Shown in pieces: positions 30,300 to 39,684 of a stretch of DNA of 64,000 nt; within the stretch, counting starts at the first letter, position 1; each line of letters opens with the position of its first letter. Under the pieces are notes generated by a model. The model searched no databases. It was not told where the DNA came from and saw nothing but the letters and a program-made list of their open reading frames with translations. The stretch is taken from positions 651,402 through 715,401 of the forward strand of contig NZ_OZ035017.1 in the NCBI RefSeq assembly GCF_964031245.1. Direction: 5' to 3'. Source of the DNA: Rickettsiella endosymbiont of Miltochrista miniata (lineage in GTDB: Bacteria > Pseudomonadota > Gammaproteobacteria > Diplorickettsiales > Diplorickettsiaceae). A program made the position numbers and the translations under genes.

Positions 30300-30542
30300 A
30301 TGCACAAGAAGGGCGACTATTATAAGCCGATAATTTGTCTTATATTTATCAGCAATATAACCGTGCAGAATCTTCCGAGTTCAGAAGCTATAGGTTTGGA
30401 GGCAACGGGATCAGCCCAAATGCAAATGAATCTCGGTAGTCTATCGGTAGCAGGGGATGATACTTCACAGCTTACGGAAGGTTCAAATATTTCACTTAAT
30501 TTGGTTAGTTGTACGTTCAATGGCGGTGCAGTCGCTTGTTAA
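30300..30542 (+). pseudogene. Remnant of the barrel/passenger family (C-terminal tail only)
   Basis: An 80-codon open frame. Its last 50 residues, from about LEATGSAQMQMN through QLTEGSNISLN to the terminal CTFNG...C, match the C-terminal end of the large protein at 34293-36125. Its N-terminus (about 30 residues) is a hydrophobic, signal-like stretch. The whole barrel and most of the passenger are missing. The simplest reading is an internal deletion in a fourth array copy; a short secreted peptide cannot be excluded because the frame is open and has an AAGGA-like site upstream. Confidence 0.7.
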
Positions 30543-30600
30543 GCTGTATAAAAATACTATTTGAGCTAGAATGATTACTTAAGATTTAAAGGAATAAACG

Positions 30601-32388
30601 ATGCATCAGGATATGCAGTTTAAGTTCATAATCCGTCTTGTACTTATAGCGGTTATTTTTTTTAGCCCGAGCATTTTAGCGCGAGAACCGTTACCGCCGC
30701 GGTTTTCTGCGGATGCCTATACGGGAGTGTATACGGTAGGTCAGGCAGATTTGATGGTTTCTTTGGATGGGGATAGTCAACATAATCTCTATGTGGATCC
30801 GCAAGGTGCATACGGCAGCGATCAACAATGGTACGGCGATCTCGGCTTAGGTTATCGCTGGATCAAAAATGATGCCGCAATATTAGGTGCATATTTATTT
30901 GCTGGACATACACGTGTAGAAAATAGTAGTGGTTTTTGGATAGTGAGTCCAGGCATAGAGGCATTAGGTAGTCGTTGGGATGCGCGGATTAATGCGTATA
31001 TACCAATAGCAGGACGTAGTAATGAGGTGGGGAATGTTGACTTTAATAGTGTTAGCGAACCCTTTTTTACTGGTCATACGGAAGTGATCAATAGTCAATT
31101 TAATGTAGAGAATGAGATCCAACAAATTGGTAATGGTGTTGATGCCAGAGTGGGTTATCAGTTGTTTCGCCAAGTGCCATTAAAAGGCTATATAGGCACG
31201 TATTTTTTTGCCATTCCAAATACCAATAATATATTGGGTGGTGCGGCAGGTTTGGAATATTGGTTTGATGATAATATTCGTGTGTTTGCCAATTATAGTT
31301 ACGATAATTATCAGCATAGTAATGTAGTCGGCGGTTTAGGAATTAGTTTTGGCGGTGTCAGAAAACACTGGGCGGATCCGAGTTTATCCGAGCGCTTAAT
31401 GGATCCGGTGGATCGTTACTTAGCTAATTTAGGTCATGGTTCGGGAATACCTAGCAAAACGCTATTATATGGAATGGGCCGCGGTAGTAGTTCGCAGCTG
31501 ATCAGTACTGATATCGCTTTCTTTAGTCAAACCGGTACGCCTAATAATGGTGGAACAGGTTTAACGTTAGCGGATTGTACGTTCGAAAATCCCTGTGGTC
31601 CAACAGACTTTAGCAACACAGCGGCTAACACCTTCAACACGTTATTGCCTAATACGAATTTTTATTTTAATGGTGGTAGTTATACCAGCGGCGGTGTGGG
31701 TCTTAGTGCTGGTCAAAGCCTGCAATCGCGTACAGCGGATTATAGTCAATTGGCTACGGGTTCAGCTCGTTCTACCATTACTGCTCAAATCGGTCTTTCA
31801 AGTAACAATACCTTGGAGAATATTATTGTGCTGCCGGGAGGAAGTATAGGAGTCTTTACGCACGGTAGTTCCAATAATAACCTTATTACAGGTAGCCAGA
31901 TTGGTGCCATGGGCAATCCTTTCGCTAATGCTATAGTGGATGCGGGCCAAAATACAGTCATTAGTAATACGGATATTTTTGCTAGTAGCCAAGCAATTAG
32001 TACTCAAAATACCAATACAACTATTCAGAATAGCCAGATAAATGTTGACAGTGGAAATAGCGACGGTGATGGGATTTTGACTTTCGGATCAAATGTTTCG
32101 GTGAGCGATACGCAGATTCAGGTGAATGGTTCTGGTACCGCTACTTTAGTGGGACTGGGAACTGGAGGAAATAGCGTAATCACTGCAAATAATACAACGG
32201 TTACGGTTGTGAATACAGGAGGGTCCGGTGATGCAGCTGCATTACAAAACTTTAGTACGAATATTATGGTGAATGGTGGGGTATTAAGCGTGGCGGGTAC
32301 TAATGCTCAGATTTCAAGTTCCAATCCAGTAAGTATCTTGGCCGGTACGGCCTGCGTAGTGAATGGGTCAATGGTAGTGTGTCCATAA
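30601..32388 (+). CDS. Inverse-autotransporter-like surface protein, array copy 1
   Basis: A 595-residue protein. A signal peptide (cleavage likely after SILA, residue 27) is followed by a roughly 230-residue beta-barrel-like domain containing GDLGLGYRWIKNDAAILG, SPGIEALGSRWDARINAY and GGAAGLEYWFDDNIRVF. This order of glycine/aromatic strands resembles the barrel of intimin/invasin-type inverse autotransporters. A linker (LSERLMDPVDRYLANLGHG) and the conserved CTFENPCGPTD near residue 326 lead to a Ser/Thr/Asn-rich passenger with beta-helix-like repeats, ending in a two-cysteine hairpin. The upstream AAAGGAATAAACG is shared with copy 3. The function is probably surface display; adhesion is a guess. 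Confidence 0.7.
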   Translation: MHQDMQFKFIIRLVLIAVIFFSPSILAREPLPPRFSADAYTGVYTVGQADLMVSLDGDSQHNLYVDPQGAYGSDQQWYGDLGLGYRWIKNDAAILGAYLFAGHTRVENSSGFWIVSPGIEALGSRWDARINAYIPIAGRSNEVGNVDFNSVSEPFFTGHTEVINSQFNVENEIQQIGNGVDARVGYQLFRQVPLKGYIGTYFFAIPNTNNILGGAAGLEYWFDDNIRVFANYSYDNYQHSNVVGGLGISFGGVRKHWADPSLSERLMDPVDRYLANLGHGSGIPSKTLLYGMGRGSSSQLISTDIAFFSQTGTPNNGGTGLTLADCTFENPCGPTDFSNTAANTFNTLLPNTNFYFNGGSYTSGGVGLSAGQSLQSRTADYSQLATGSARSTITAQIGLSSNNTLENIIVLPGGSIGVFTHGSSNNNLITGSQIGAMGNPFANAIVDAGQNTVISNTDIFASSQAISTQNTNTTIQNSQINVDSGNSDGDGILTFGSNVSVSDTQIQVNGSGTATLVGLGTGGNSVITANNTTVTVVNTGGSGDAAALQNFSTNIMVNGGVLSVAGTNAQISSSNPVSILAGTACVVNGSMVVCP

Positions 32389-32473
32389 TATTTATAACTA
32401 GATGATATTGGTTCAATTAAATAAAAAGATTAAATAAGATGTTACATGCTTAATCGTTTATTTAGAGGGAGTG

Positions 32474-34252
32474 ATGCAAAAGGAAAAATTAAGTTTAAGG
32501 ATTTCTCTTTTAATATTTATTTCTTTTATTTTTTTCATATCCAATATTCAAGCGCGAGAACCGTTACCGCCGCGATTTTCAGCGAATGCGTATACAGGTG
32601 TCTACACAGTAGGGCAAGCGGATCTGATGGTTTCTTTGGATGGGGATAGTCAACATAATCTCTATGTGGATCCACAAGGTGCCTATGGTAGTGATCAACA
32701 ATGGTATGGCGATCTCGGCTTAGGTTATCGCTGGATTAAGAATGATGCAGCGATATTAGGTTGGTATCTATTTGCAGGGCACACACGTGTAGAAAATAGC
32801 AGTGGTTTTTGGATAATGAATCCAGGTATAGAGGCATTGGGTAGTCGTTGGGATGCGCGGATTAATGCGTATATACCGGTAGCAGGTCGTAGTAATGAAG
32901 TGGGCATAGAAGAATTTAATATAATTAATACGCCTGTTTTTACCGGACACACTGCATCAATAAATAGTGCGTTTATTAATGAAAATGCCATCCAACAAAT
33001 CGGAAATGGTGCGGATGCCAGAGTGGGTTATCAATTGTTTCGCCAAGTGCCATTAAAAGGCTATATAGGCACGTATTTTTTTGCCATTCCAAATACCAAT
33101 AATATAGTGGGTGGTGCGGCAGGTTTGGAATATTGGTTTGATGATAATATTCGTGTGTTTGCCAATTATAGTTACGATAATTATCAGCATAGCAATGTAG
33201 TCGGCGGTTTAGGGATTAGTTTTGGTGGTGTCAGAAAACATTGGGCGGATCCGAGTTTATCCGAACGCTTAACCGATCCAGTCGATCGTTACTTAGCGAA
33301 TTTAGGTCATGGTTCGGGAATACCGAGCAAAACTCTTTTATACGGGATGGGTCGCGGGAGTAGTTCGCAACTCATAAGCAACGATATTGCATTCTTTAGC
33401 CAAACCGGAACACCGAACGCAGGTGGAGTCGGATTAACCTTAGCGAATTGTACATTCGAAAATCCGTGTGGGCCAACGGATTTTAGTCAAACCGGTGTTA
33501 ACACATTAAATACCTTATTGCCAAATACCGATTTTTATTTTAATGGTGGAACTTATCCAGCCAGTAATGCCGGAAATGCGCTGACGCTGAATAATGGTCA
33601 AAGCGTATTCTCCAGAACTGCGGATTATAGTGCGCCGGCTACTGGTTCTGCGCGTTCTACGTTTAATGGAGCGTTTATTTTAAATGGAAATAACCAACTA
33701 AATGGAATTATTTTAAACAATGTAGGGGTATCGACCGTAGGTGTTAGTAGTACTGGAGCTAGCAATTTAGTGATTAGTAACAGTCAAATTGGTGATCTTC
33801 TTACACCTTATAACCAAGGTGTAACTGTCAATGCGGGTTCTCTAACTATCGAAAATTCAGAAATTTTTGGTATTTCTTTAGGTGTAGGGAGTGCAAACTC
33901 TTCTCTATCCATTGAATCGAGTACAATAAATGCAATAGGTACCGATACGATAGGTTTAGCTATAATCGCTACCAATGCTCAGATTAATAATAGTCAAATC
34001 AATGCTTCTGGAACAGCTGGAAGCACAAGTATAGTAGGAATCAATGCTTCGCTAAATAGTATAGCCAATATTCAAAATAGCGGAGTAACTGTTATTACTT
34101 CTCCTCCTGTAAATTCGATAGGTTTAAGAACCTTAGCTAATTCGCAGATAGAAATGATAGGAGGAAATTTGACTGTATCGGGAGATAATACGTCATCACT
34201 CGTATCGGGCTCAAATATTACGCTTATTGATGTGAATACTATGTTGAACTGA
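32474..34252 (+). CDS. Inverse-autotransporter-like surface protein, array copy 2
   Basis: A protein of about 592 residues, start taken at ATG 32474 after GAGGGAG (a GTG one codon earlier is possible). The signal peptide differs from copies 1 and 3, but the mature barrel is almost identical to them from REPLPPRF onward, except in two surface-loop-like stretches (after GRSNEVG and around the FTGHT segment). The passenger (about 340-592) is unrelated in detail but has the same repeat style (NNSQINASG, IENSEIFG). The C-terminal cysteine hairpin of the family is missing: the protein stops at NTMLN. Confidence 0.7.
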   Translation: MQKEKLSLRISLLIFISFIFFISNIQAREPLPPRFSANAYTGVYTVGQADLMVSLDGDSQHNLYVDPQGAYGSDQQWYGDLGLGYRWIKNDAAILGWYLFAGHTRVENSSGFWIMNPGIEALGSRWDARINAYIPVAGRSNEVGIEEFNIINTPVFTGHTASINSAFINENAIQQIGNGADARVGYQLFRQVPLKGYIGTYFFAIPNTNNIVGGAAGLEYWFDDNIRVFANYSYDNYQHSNVVGGLGISFGGVRKHWADPSLSERLTDPVDRYLANLGHGSGIPSKTLLYGMGRGSSSQLISNDIAFFSQTGTPNAGGVGLTLANCTFENPCGPTDFSQTGVNTLNTLLPNTDFYFNGGTYPASNAGNALTLNNGQSVFSRTADYSAPATGSARSTFNGAFILNGNNQLNGIILNNVGVSTVGVSSTGASNLVISNSQIGDLLTPYNQGVTVNAGSLTIENSEIFGISLGVGSANSSLSIESSTINAIGTDTIGLAIIATNAQINNSQINASGTAGSTSIVGINASLNSIANIQNSGVTVITSPPVNSIGLRTLANSQIEMIGGNLTVSGDNTSSLVSGSNITLIDVNTMLN

Positions 34253-34292
34253 TAATAGGTATCATTGTGTTAAAAACTAAAGGAATAGACGA

Positions 34293-36125
34293 ATGCATCA
34301 GGATATGCAGTTATTTAAGTACATACTTTTTCTTTTATTTTTTTCTTTACTATTTTTTATATCGAGCGTAGAAGCGCGCGAGCCGTTACCGCCGCGATTT
34401 TCAGCGAATGCGTATACAGGTGTCTACACAGTAGGGCAAGCGGATCTGATGGTTTCTTTGGATGGGGATAGTCAACATAATCTCTATGTGGATCCGCAAG
34501 GTGCCTATGGCAGTGATCAACAATGGTACGGCGATCTCGGTTTAGGTTATCGTTGGATTAAGAATGATGCCGCAATATTAGGCGCGTATTTATTTGCCGG
34601 ACACAATCGTGTAGAAAATAGCAGTGGTTTTTGGATAATGAATCCAGGCGTAGAAGCTTTAGGAAGTCGTTGGGATGCGCGGATTAATGCGTATATTCCG
34701 GTAGCAGGGCGTAGTAATGAATTAGGAAATGTCGACCTAAATATCGTTAGTGAACCTTTTTTTACCGGTCATACCGAAGTCATCAATACGGTGTTTAATA
34801 TTGCCAATGAGATCCAACAAATTGGTAATGGTGTTGATGCCAGAGTGGGCTATCAGTTGTTTCGCCAAGTACCATTAAAAGGCTATGTGGGTACGTATTT
34901 TTTTGCCATTCCAAATACCAATAATATATTGGGTGGTGCAGCAGGATTAGAATATTGGTTTGATGATAATATTCGTGTGTTTGCAAATTATAGTTACGAT
35001 AATTATCAGCACAGTAATGTGGTGGGCGGTTTAGGCATAAGTTTTGGTGGTGTCAGAAAACACTGGGCAGATCCAAGTTTATCCGAGCGCTTAACCGATC
35101 CAGTCGATCGCTACTTAGCGAACCTAGGTCATGGTTCAGGTATTCCAAGCAAGACGCTATTATATGGAATGGGAAGCGGCAGTACTACGCAGTTAGTAAG
35201 CAACGATATTGCTTTTTTCAGTCAAACCGGTACGCCTAATAATGGTGGAACAGGTTTAACATTAGCGGATTGTACGTTCGAAAATCCCTGTGGACCGACG
35301 GATTTTAGTCAAACGGGGGTAGACACATTAAACACCATATTACCTGATACCGTTATGTATTTTAATGGCGGTAGTTATGAAGCCAATGATGGTGGAGCCC
35401 TCGCTCTCACACTCAATAATGGTCAAAGTCTTCATTCCAGGACGGCAGATTATACAACCGTCGCGTCGGGTGCAGCGCGTTCTACATTTATTGGTGGATT
35501 TATTTTGCCTGGCAATAACCAATTAGATAGCGTTATTCTAGGCCATTCAGGTGGGATAGTAGAGGAGGCTATTTTTACTGAAGGTCAAAATATAGTAATT
35601 AATAATTCTCAAATTGGTGTTTCTATGATCAATCCTTATGAGGCTGGGCTTGATCTGGATAATGCGGGTGTGACGCTCAGTGATTCCACTGTCATTGCAG
35701 AGACAGGGTTTACCTTATCCAATGCTTCCTCACTTCTAGTACAATCGAGTAATATTACTATCGTTAACGCTATAGATCCTTTGGTCAGTGGTTTGGTGCT
35801 ATCTGGAGGTTCTACTGCAGAGGTTGATGACAGTCAGTTGACGGTCGTTGGAGATGTGAGCACAGAAGTATTCGGTGTTTTGACGGGTGACACGTCCACA
35901 GTGCTTATTAATCGCAGCGATATTAGCGTGATGGACATACATACACCGCCACCTGTATTACCAAACGCAGTGGGTTTGCAGACAACTGGTTCAAGTCAGA
36001 TACAAATGAATGAAGGTAGTTTATCAGTATCTGGCAATACTACTTCACAGCTTACGGAAGGTTCAAATATTACGCTAAACGGTGTAGTGTGTACGCTGAA
36101 TGGAGTGACAGTGAGTTGCCCATAA
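34293..36125 (+). CDS. Inverse-autotransporter-like surface protein, array copy 3
   Basis: A 610-residue protein: signal peptide ending near VEA, residue 28, the shared barrel, the LSERLTDPVDRYLANLGHG linker, CTFENPCGPTD and a distinct acidic passenger (EVDDSQLTVVGDVSTEVFG) with beta-helix-like repeats. It ends CTLNGVTVSCP, the complete C-terminal cysteine hairpin. Its start region (MHQDMQ) and ribosome site copy those of array member 1. Its C-terminal 50 residues are the closest relative of the remnant at 30300-30542. It is followed 23 bases later by epmB. Confidence 0.7.
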   Translation: MHQDMQLFKYILFLLFFSLLFFISSVEAREPLPPRFSANAYTGVYTVGQADLMVSLDGDSQHNLYVDPQGAYGSDQQWYGDLGLGYRWIKNDAAILGAYLFAGHNRVENSSGFWIMNPGVEALGSRWDARINAYIPVAGRSNELGNVDLNIVSEPFFTGHTEVINTVFNIANEIQQIGNGVDARVGYQLFRQVPLKGYVGTYFFAIPNTNNILGGAAGLEYWFDDNIRVFANYSYDNYQHSNVVGGLGISFGGVRKHWADPSLSERLTDPVDRYLANLGHGSGIPSKTLLYGMGSGSTTQLVSNDIAFFSQTGTPNNGGTGLTLADCTFENPCGPTDFSQTGVDTLNTILPDTVMYFNGGSYEANDGGALALTLNNGQSLHSRTADYTTVASGAARSTFIGGFILPGNNQLDSVILGHSGGIVEEAIFTEGQNIVINNSQIGVSMINPYEAGLDLDNAGVTLSDSTVIAETGFTLSNASSLLVQSSNITIVNAIDPLVSGLVLSGGSTAEVDDSQLTVVGDVSTEVFGVLTGDTSTVLINRSDISVMDIHTPPPVLPNAVGLQTTGSSQIQMNEGSLSVSGNTTSQLTEGSNITLNGVVCTLNGVTVSCP

Positions 36126-36148
36126 TTAATAATAATTAATAAAAATTT

Positions 36149-37129
36149 ATGCAAAAAAATTGGCAAACTTTATTAAAAGAAGTCATTACTGATCCTGTCG
36201 AATTATTAGATCAATTAGCGTTGGATGTTAGTTTTTTACCCGCAGCACAACGAGTGGCGAAATTATTTCCATTGCGCGTTCCGACAGGCTTTTTGGCGCG
36301 CATGCAAAAAGGTTGTCCAGATGACCCACTGTTACAACAAGTGCTTCCTTTAGCGGCAGAGGAAATAGTCAGTGTTGGTTTTAGTCAGGATCCTTTACAA
36401 GAACATACCGCTAATCCATTGCCAGGTTTATTACATAAATATCATGGCAGAGTACTGCTAACGATTACCGGTGCGTGCGCTATCAATTGTCGTTATTGCT
36501 TTCGACGCCATTTTCCTTATGCAGAAAATATTCCCGGGGGAAAAGCCTGGCAGAATATTTTAGCGTATATCCAAGCAGATACTTCAATCAGTGAAGTTAT
36601 TTTAAGTGGCGGCGATCCCTTATTAGCGAATGATCAGTATTTGGGAAAATGTGCCGATGATCTTGCCAATATTGCACATGTTAACATTTTGCGCATCCAT
36701 TCACGCCTGCCAATTGTATTGCCGGAACGCATCACTACTGATTTTTTAAATTGGCTTAGTGCTACACGACTACAGACTATCTTGGTTACGCATAGTAATC
36801 ATGCTAATGAATTAGACGATACAGTGAAACGCGCAATAGAAAATCTCCGTCAACGAAAAATTAGCGTATTAAATCAAACGGTGTTATTAAAAGGCGTCAA
36901 TGATAATGTTGAGGCCTTAGTTAATTTGAGCCAACGTTTATTTGCTTGTGGGATTTTGCCGTATTATTTGCATCTATTAGATAAAGTGCAAGGTGCGGCA
37001 CATTTCGCTGTAGCTGAAGAAAAGGCTAAACAACTGATGACTGCATTGCGCGAGCGATTACCCGGTTATTTGGTACCGAAATGTGTGTATGAACAGAGTG
37101 GCGCTTTATCCAAATTACCGGTATTTTAG
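36149..37129 (+). CDS. epmB: EF-P beta-lysylation enzyme EpmB
   Basis: A radical-SAM lysine 2,3-aminomutase-like protein of 326 residues. It has the cluster motif CAINCRYCFRRHFPY, the SGGDPL segment, and a C-terminal YLHLLDKVQGAAHF stretch typical of the family. EpmB converts alpha-lysine to beta-lysine, which EpmA attaches to elongation factor P. The short length (no C-terminal oligomerisation extension) supports EpmB over catabolic KamA. efp and epmA are not in the window. Confidence 0.92.
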   Translation: MQKNWQTLLKEVITDPVELLDQLALDVSFLPAAQRVAKLFPLRVPTGFLARMQKGCPDDPLLQQVLPLAAEEIVSVGFSQDPLQEHTANPLPGLLHKYHGRVLLTITGACAINCRYCFRRHFPYAENIPGGKAWQNILAYIQADTSISEVILSGGDPLLANDQYLGKCADDLANIAHVNILRIHSRLPIVLPERITTDFLNWLSATRLQTILVTHSNHANELDDTVKRAIENLRQRKISVLNQTVLLKGVNDNVEALVNLSQRLFACGILPYYLHLLDKVQGAAHFAVAEEKAKQLMTALRERLPGYLVPKCVYEQSGALSKLPVF

Positions 37130-37168
37130 CGGTAGTATTAATCTTTTGAAGAAGAGCATAGGTGTTAT

Positions 37169-38566
37169 ATGTCAAAAAAAACGCGTATTGAAACCGATAG
37201 CATGGGGCCGATTGAAGTCCCAGCCGATCACTATTGGGGTTCGCAAACACAACGCAGTTTGCATCATTTTGACATAGGTCACGAACAGATGCCCCTGGCG
37301 GTGATCCATGCGTTTGCTATTTTAAAAAAAGCCATTGCCAAAGCCAATCAAGAATTGGGTTTATTAGCCAAAGATAAAGCCGATTTAATTATTCAAGTGG
37401 CTGACGAAATAAAATCCGGACAGCTCGATGCTGAGTTTCCTTTACGCGTCTGGCAAACCGGTAGCGGTACACAAACTAACATGAATGTTAATGAAGTGAT
37501 TGCCAATCGTGGCATAGAATTGGCCGGTGGTGAACGTGGCAGTAAAAATCCCATTCATCCCAATGATCATGTCAATAAATCACAATCATCTAATGATACT
37601 TTTCCAACGGCGATGTATATTGCTGCGGTATTGGCGATAGTTAAACAATTGCTGCCAGCGGTGCAAACATTGTATGGTGTTTTAACCGAAAAAGTTCATG
37701 AGTTTAAAGATATCATTAAAATCGGTCGTACTCATTTACAAGATGCCGTTCCCTTAAGTTTAGGTCAAGAGTTTTCGGCGTATGTCGATCAATTAGAATC
37801 GGCTTTAGCAAACATCGAACAAACCTTACCTGGACTTTACCAGCTGGCAATAGGTGGTACTGCCGTGGGAACAGGTTTGAATACGCATCCTAAATTTGCG
37901 GAATTAACCGCAAAAATAATCGCTGAAGAAACTAAACTGCCTTTTGTTTCTGCAAAAAATAAATTTTCCGCTTTAGCGGCACATGATGCCTTAGTCTTTG
38001 CTAGTGGCGGGTTAAAAACCTTAGCATGTGCTTTAATGAAAATGGCGAATGATATTCGTTGGTTAGGTTCAGGTCCGCGTTCAGGTTTAGGTGAATTGAT
38101 TTTGCCTGAAAATGAACCAGGTTCTTCAATTATGCCGGGTAAAGTCAATCCCACACAATGTGAAGCGATGACCATGGTGTGTGTACAAGTGATGGCGAAC
38201 GATACGGCGATAAGCATGGCAGGTAGTCAAGGCAATTTCGAATTAAATGTGTTTAAGCCCTTGATGATTTATAACTTTTTACAATCGGTGGATCTATTAA
38301 GCACGGCATGCCAGTCATTTGCTGAATTTTGCGTTAAAGGTTTAAAAGCCAATCAAGCAAAAATTAAACATTTTCTAGAAAATTCGTTAATGTTAGTGAC
38401 TGCATTGAATCCACTTATTGGTTATGATAAAGCAGCTAAAATTGCTCATAAAGCTTTACATGAAGAAACCAGTTTACGTGCCGCGTGTTTATCATTGGGT
38501 TATTTAAGTGCAGAGGAGTTTGATAAAGCCGTCGATCCTAAAAAAATGTTGGGACCGAATAATTAG
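37169..38566 (+). CDS. fumC: Class II fumarate hydratase
   Basis: Interconverts fumarate and malate in the TCA cycle without an iron-sulfur cluster. It is a 465-residue member of the fumarase/aspartase superfamily with [43 protein letters not shown] and the signature loop [18 protein letters not shown] 37169 has a weak upstream site. A half repeat of family 1 follows the stop. Confidence 0.96.
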   Translation: MSKKTRIETDSMGPIEVPADHYWGSQTQRSLHHFDIGHEQMPLAVIHAFAILKKAIAKANQELGLLAKDKADLIIQVADEIKSGQLDAEFPLRVWQTGSGTQTNMNVNEVIANRGIELAGGERGSKNPIHPNDHVNKSQSSNDTFPTAMYIAAVLAIVKQLLPAVQTLYGVLTEKVHEFKDIIKIGRTHLQDAVPLSLGQEFSAYVDQLESALANIEQTLPGLYQLAIGGTAVGTGLNTHPKFAELTAKIIAEETKLPFVSAKNKFSALAAHDALVFASGGLKTLACALMKMANDIRWLGSGPRSGLGELILPENEPGSSIMPGKVNPTQCEAMTMVCVQVMANDTAISMAGSQGNFELNVFKPLMIYNFLQSVDLLSTACQSFAEFCVKGLKANQAKIKHFLENSLMLVTALNPLIGYDKAAKIAHKALHEETSLRAACLSLGYLSAEEFDKAVDPKKMLGPNN

Positions 38567-38579
38567 AAAAATTAACGTT

Positions 38580-38620
38580 CGTCTGGATTGCCGCGCGCCT
38601 TTGGCGCTCGCAATGACGGA
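38580..38620. repeat. Half copy of palindromic repeat family 1
   Basis: CTGGATTGCCGCGCGCC followed by GGCGCTCGCAATGACGG, the right half of the element in inverted orientation, sits between the convergent fumC and dapF genes. Confidence 0.75.
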
Positions 38621-38635
38621 TGTTCTTTTTAAAAA

Positions 38636-39469
38636 TTAATCCAGTACGCCATCATATACTTTAACAGGTGTGCCACGTAAAAATACCGGTGACTCCTCGC
38701 CTTCCCAACGTACCGTGAGGAGCCCGCCAGGTAAGTTGACATTGACTTTTTTGGCGAGTCGATTCAATAAACGTCCGGCAATAACAGCAGCGCAAGCACC
38801 ACTGCCGCAGGCTTGGGTTTCCCCAACACCACGTTCATAAATACGCAGATCGATTTGTTTCGGATCGCGAATTTTCATAAATTCGACGTTACTTCCTTGT
38901 GGAAAGTAAGGGAAGGGATGTTGATTAAGATAGGTGCCCAAGTCTTCTACCGGCGCTTGATCTAAACAATTGACTTGTATCACACAGTGCGGATTTCCTA
39001 AGGACAAAACGCAGCAATCAAAACGGCCAAAAGGGGTATCTATAGGATAAATGGGCGGTGAAGACAAATTAATAAATGGAATTTTTTCCGGATCAAAGAT
39101 GGGTAGACCCAAATTCGCTGTTACTTTTCCATTTTCTTCAATGTTTAATTCCAAGAGATTATTCATGGTCATCAGATGGATGGGATTTTCTTTACTCAGT
39201 TTTTTATCTAATAAAAATTTTGCCACACATAATGCACCATTGCCACATTGTGCCACTTCATTGCCGTCGGCATTAAAGATGCGATAATAGAAATGCGCGG
39301 ATTTAGGACGGGGTTTTTCTATTAGCAATAATTGATCAAAGCCAATACCACGATGCCGATTGGCCCACTGACGTATTAATTTACCATTAGGTTTAAAATT
39401 TTGTTGTATGGCATCGATAACAACAAAATCATTACCTAGTAGGTGCATCTTAGTGAATTCAGTTTTCAT
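38636..39469 (-). CDS. dapF: Diaminopimelate epimerase
   Basis: Converts LL- to meso-diaminopimelate for peptidoglycan and lysine. The two catalytic cysteines are present in AQCGNGALCVAKF and ETQACGSGACAA. The start is ATG 39469 (MKTEFTKMHLLGNDFVV); an upstream in-frame start at 39499 would add ten unconserved residues. Length is about 277 residues. It is downstream of lysA on the same strand, but 215 bases with a palindromic repeat separate them. Confidence 0.95.
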   Translation of the reverse strand: MKTEFTKMHLLGNDFVVIDAIQQNFKPNGKLIRQWANRHRGIGFDQLLLIEKPRPKSAHFYYRIFNADGNEVAQCGNGALCVAKFLLDKKLSKENPIHLMTMNNLLELNIEENGKVTANLGLPIFDPEKIPFINLSSPPIYPIDTPFGRFDCCVLSLGNPHCVIQVNCLDQAPVEDLGTYLNQHPFPYFPQGSNVEFMKIRDPKQIDLRIYERGVGETQACGSGACAAVIAGRLLNRLAKKVNVNLPGGLLTVRWEGEESPVFLRGTPVKVYDGVLD

Positions 39470-39512
39470 TGAATTAATAGCATTCTCAGCACAGGACAAA
39501 AATTAATGGGCT

Positions 39513-39589
39513 CGTCATGGCGAGGCCGAGACGTTAGTGAGGCCGTGGCCATCCATGGATTGCCGCGCACCTACGGTGCTCGCAATGAC
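39513..39589. repeat. Palindromic repeat family 1, full copy, inverted
   Basis: Starts CGTCATGGCGAGGCCGAG and ends GTGCTCGCAATGAC, lying between lysA and dapF. Central part ATCCATGGATTGCCGCGC. Confidence 0.85.
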
Positions 39590-39684
39590 AAAAAGTGCTC
39601 GACTACCGGTCGAAAAAAATTAGTTGTTTTTTGCAATGACTTAAGTTTGGTCATGACGTTTTTTATCCTGTGCTGAGAATAGCG

